Part shown: piece by piece, positions 44,514-46,641 of the stretch
Position numbering within the stretch: position 1 is the first letter of the stretch
Layout of the letters: each line of letters starts with the position of its first letter
NCBI GenBank assembly: GCA_025201705.1
Contig: MU616743.1
Coordinates: forward strand, 1 to 46,641
Direction of reading: 5' to 3'
DNA from: Dissophora ornata
Taxonomy: Eukaryota > Mortierellomycota > Mortierellomycetes > Mortierellales > Mortierellaceae
DNA length: 46,641 nucleotides
Made by a program: the position numbers and the translations under genes
The notes under the pieces: generated by a model
Seen by the model: the letters and a program-made list of their open reading frames with translations, nothing else
What the model was told of the DNA's origin: nothing
Database searches by the model: none

Positions 44514-46641
44514 ATGATTGCTCCTGTTCCTCAGTCAGGTGCAGATGAGAGAAGGCCACTGCTCGGAAGCAACAGTGATGATCACGATGTCCATTACAAG
44601 AACCGCTCATGCTGGTACAGAGCCAGGAGGGCTCCTGTCGCTGTGGCATGCGTTGTTGCCATGGCTCTTTTCACAGACATGGTAAGGGACTAAAAAAAAA
44701 ATCGTTTGGCAACTATTTTGTTTATGTGTTTTGTTTACTGCAGTGATGTGATGGACCCTGTTGCTCAGTCGTGCTGATCCTGAAGCGACCAAGAAAAGAT
44801 GGCATTCTCAGGATGACTTGAAGCAACGTTGAAAAGACGGCCGGCGGGAATCGAAGCAGCTTCTGATAATCTTGTTTTCTGATGATCTGTTCCTTGGTTT
44901 TTTTAGGTTGTGTATGGTGTAGTAGTACCAATCTTGCCCATCATTGTGAAGGAACGACTCGGAGGGTCCTCGAGCGACGTCGGACTCCTCTTTGCATGCT
45001 ATGGTAAGTTAGTGCTTGTCATTCCCCTTCTTTCTTTTCTGCCATCTTGGTCAGGGATTACATTCAGCCCTCGGCACTATCGGTGTCTGGACGTACAAAA
45101 GAGGACATGTCCATGTGCCCATGTGCTTAGTCTTCACCGTTGTGTTGCACTGCCCGGATTTGCTTGAGATTGCTCTCAACATTTCGTCAAGAACCATGTG
45201 ACTCGTGCGACATTGAGGGGTAATCGTGCATAACCAAAGCTGCGAGAGCCGGTTGCTTATCGTGGTCGAGCAAAGCCTGTTGGATTCTTGTAGTATGAGC
45301 CAGGATCTTGTTGAACAAGCAGAGACAATGAAAACCCCTGGCCTTGGCATGATCCAAGTGATCGGATCAACTGCTCCACCTTGAGGCCACATGCAAAGGG
45401 GGGCTTCGATGAATGACTGCCGCTAACGTGTCAATCCTGGAATATATTTTCTTAGCCATTGGTCTGCTTGCATCAACCCCCGTCTTCGCCATCCTGAGCG
45501 ACAAGTACCAAAATAGGAGGGTAGGTTTTTTTTTGCGATTGACCTGCGCAGATCTGTGAGGATAGTTCTCTATCTATGGCAAAACAGCTGGCCGATCATC
45601 CATCCAGTCTCAAGATTCATGGTGGAGATCATGCGTCTCTTATCCCTTTATTTTATGATCTCAATGGCGTGCTTGTCAAACGTTACTAATTGTGTGTCTG
45701 TGTGTGGAAATGTAGATACCCATGATGGTGGGAATGCTTGGACTCGCAGTCGCAACTGTCGGATTCTCGCTCGCAAACAACTATTGGGTCCTCATCGTGG
45801 CCAGAATTGGTCAAGGCTCTGCAGGCGGAGCTTCATGGTGCGCAACTATTTTGATTTTTCTAGTGCTTTGGGATTCTGACCCCACAAAAAGTATAAACTA
45901 ACACCATTCTTCCATGGAATCACAGGACGATCGGATTGGGAATGTTGGCGGATGTCTACCCTCCAGATAACCTGGGAGTAGTGATGGGCGCCACTATGAT
46001 GGCGAACGCGATTGGATTCATGTTGGGACCAATAGTCGGGTCTTACTTTTTCGAATACCATGGATACAAAGCGCCCTTCATCTTTTGCGCTGGGCTTGCT
46101 ATCCTGGACTTTCTGTGCATCCTCTTCATTGCAGAGCCCGATAAGAAGAAGTTTGCATCGCCGTCTGTGGACAACAACACAGAGTCCGTCTCAGCTGCCG
46201 CGGGAGTTACTGCTGGAGGTAACGCGGATCGTGATGTTGATACATTGACGATTGGAGAGGGGCCAACGACGAGCACAATTGTTGCGGTGGAGAGAACTGC
46301 GGCTGCCATCTCGGATCCCAAACACGCACAGGAGATTCTGGACGATGGATTGCATCACCATGCACATACGCATTCGCACTCGCACAGCAATAGGTCGGAT
46401 CAAGAGTCAAGCTATGGAAGTGTCGCTACATCAACGTCGCCTGCAAACCCGTCTTCATCCTCGTCGTCCAATTCTTCGGTCCGTGGCGTAAACAAGGAGG
46501 AACAACACGAAACAGATGTGTCGATGTTCGAGATTGCAAGCAACTGGACCATCAGCTGTTGCTTGCTGGCTACCTTTGTCGCCGCCAGTGTCTTTTCAGG
46601 TGAGCACATCATCACTTGTTGGCTAACAACCTGTGCACCCC
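44514..46641 (+). CDS. Major facilitator transporter (DHA1/VMAT-like), 3' part beyond the window
   Basis: Exons 44514-44681, 44907-45003, 45456-45520, 45716-45837 and 45926-46599; a donor follows and the gene runs off the edge. Visible are TM1 (VAVACVVAMALFTDMVVYGVVVPILP), the loop-2 motif SDKYQNRR and TM4 with ARIGQGSAGGASW. TM5 carries ATMMANAIGFMLGP, and TM6 is APFIFCAGLAILDFLCILFI. ADVYPPDNLG and GSYFFEYHGYKAPF are typical of fungal drug:H+ antiporter-1 proteins close to vesicular amine transporters. The loop between TM6 and TM7 is about 170 residues long and has a His-rich run (HHHAHTHSHSHS). Substrate is unknown. The second intron is 452 nt. Confidence 0.9.

Noticed and set aside
43663..44548. 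155- and 224-codon plus frames before the MFS gene
   Set aside because: Both lie in a pyrimidine-rich leader, overlap in different frames and encode Leu/Ser/Pro low complexity.
1..46641. CRISPR arrays, bacterial operons, rRNA or tRNA genes
   Set aside because: No spaced direct repeats, ribosome-binding pattern, rRNA-like sequence or tRNA B-box was found by eye, and the gene structures are eukaryotic.

Overview
The window is eukaryotic and fungal. Its genes are rich in introns (mostly about 75-130 nt, GT..AG, often with a CTAAC-like branch site). Pyrimidine-rich leaders precede many start codons, and AATAAA signals follow several genes. The orthologue set (eIF2 beta and gamma, Las1, Tad2, Def1, GCP2, Pmc1, Afg3, Pmp3, profilin), together with a CUB-EGF-Kelch membrane protein, suggests an early-diverging fungus, most likely Mortierellomycotina. 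That placement is inference from gene content and style; no marker gene was compared.

Layout. 1-2160: two divergent, similar leader sequences, each ending at a start codon for an unrecognised gene; the right copy looks broken. 2425-4545 (-): eIF2 gamma, 8 exons. 5084-8622 (+): DEF1-like low-complexity CUE protein. 9338-9799 (+): PMP3 proteolipid. 10459-11636 (+): TPR co-chaperone-like protein. 11982-13599 (+): Sds3/BRMS1-type Sin3 complex subunit. 13837-14883 (+): Tad2 tRNA adenosine deaminase subunit. 15325-16557 (+): profilin. 17057-19208 (+): Las1, convergent with 19355-20909 (-): eIF2 beta. 21909-25602 (-): gamma-tubulin complex protein GCP2, 11 exons. 26347-28848 (+): Afg3-type m-AAA protease. 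29910-30788 (+): four-span membrane protein, convergent with 31062-36533 (-): attractin-like receptor. 37517-42048 (-): Pmc1-type calcium ATPase. 44514-right edge (+): MFS transporter, truncated by the window.

The genes do not form a pathway cluster, but RNA and translation functions are over-represented between 2.4 and 21 kb: two of the three eIF2 subunits, the wobble deaminase subunit and the ITS2 nuclease partner, beside Def1 and an HDAC-complex subunit. The right half is dominated by membrane proteins. Exon models were rebuilt by hand. In every complete model the exon lengths sum to a whole number of codons and the splices restore known family motifs.

The most unusual items are the fungal attractin-like protein, the inverted pair of leaders at the left edge, a GC-AG intron next to the catalytic aspartate of the calcium pump, micro-exons of 20 and 26 nt, and an eIF2 beta stop codon isolated behind an intron with a duplicated acceptor. 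I saw no CRISPR array, rRNA, tRNA or intact transposon.
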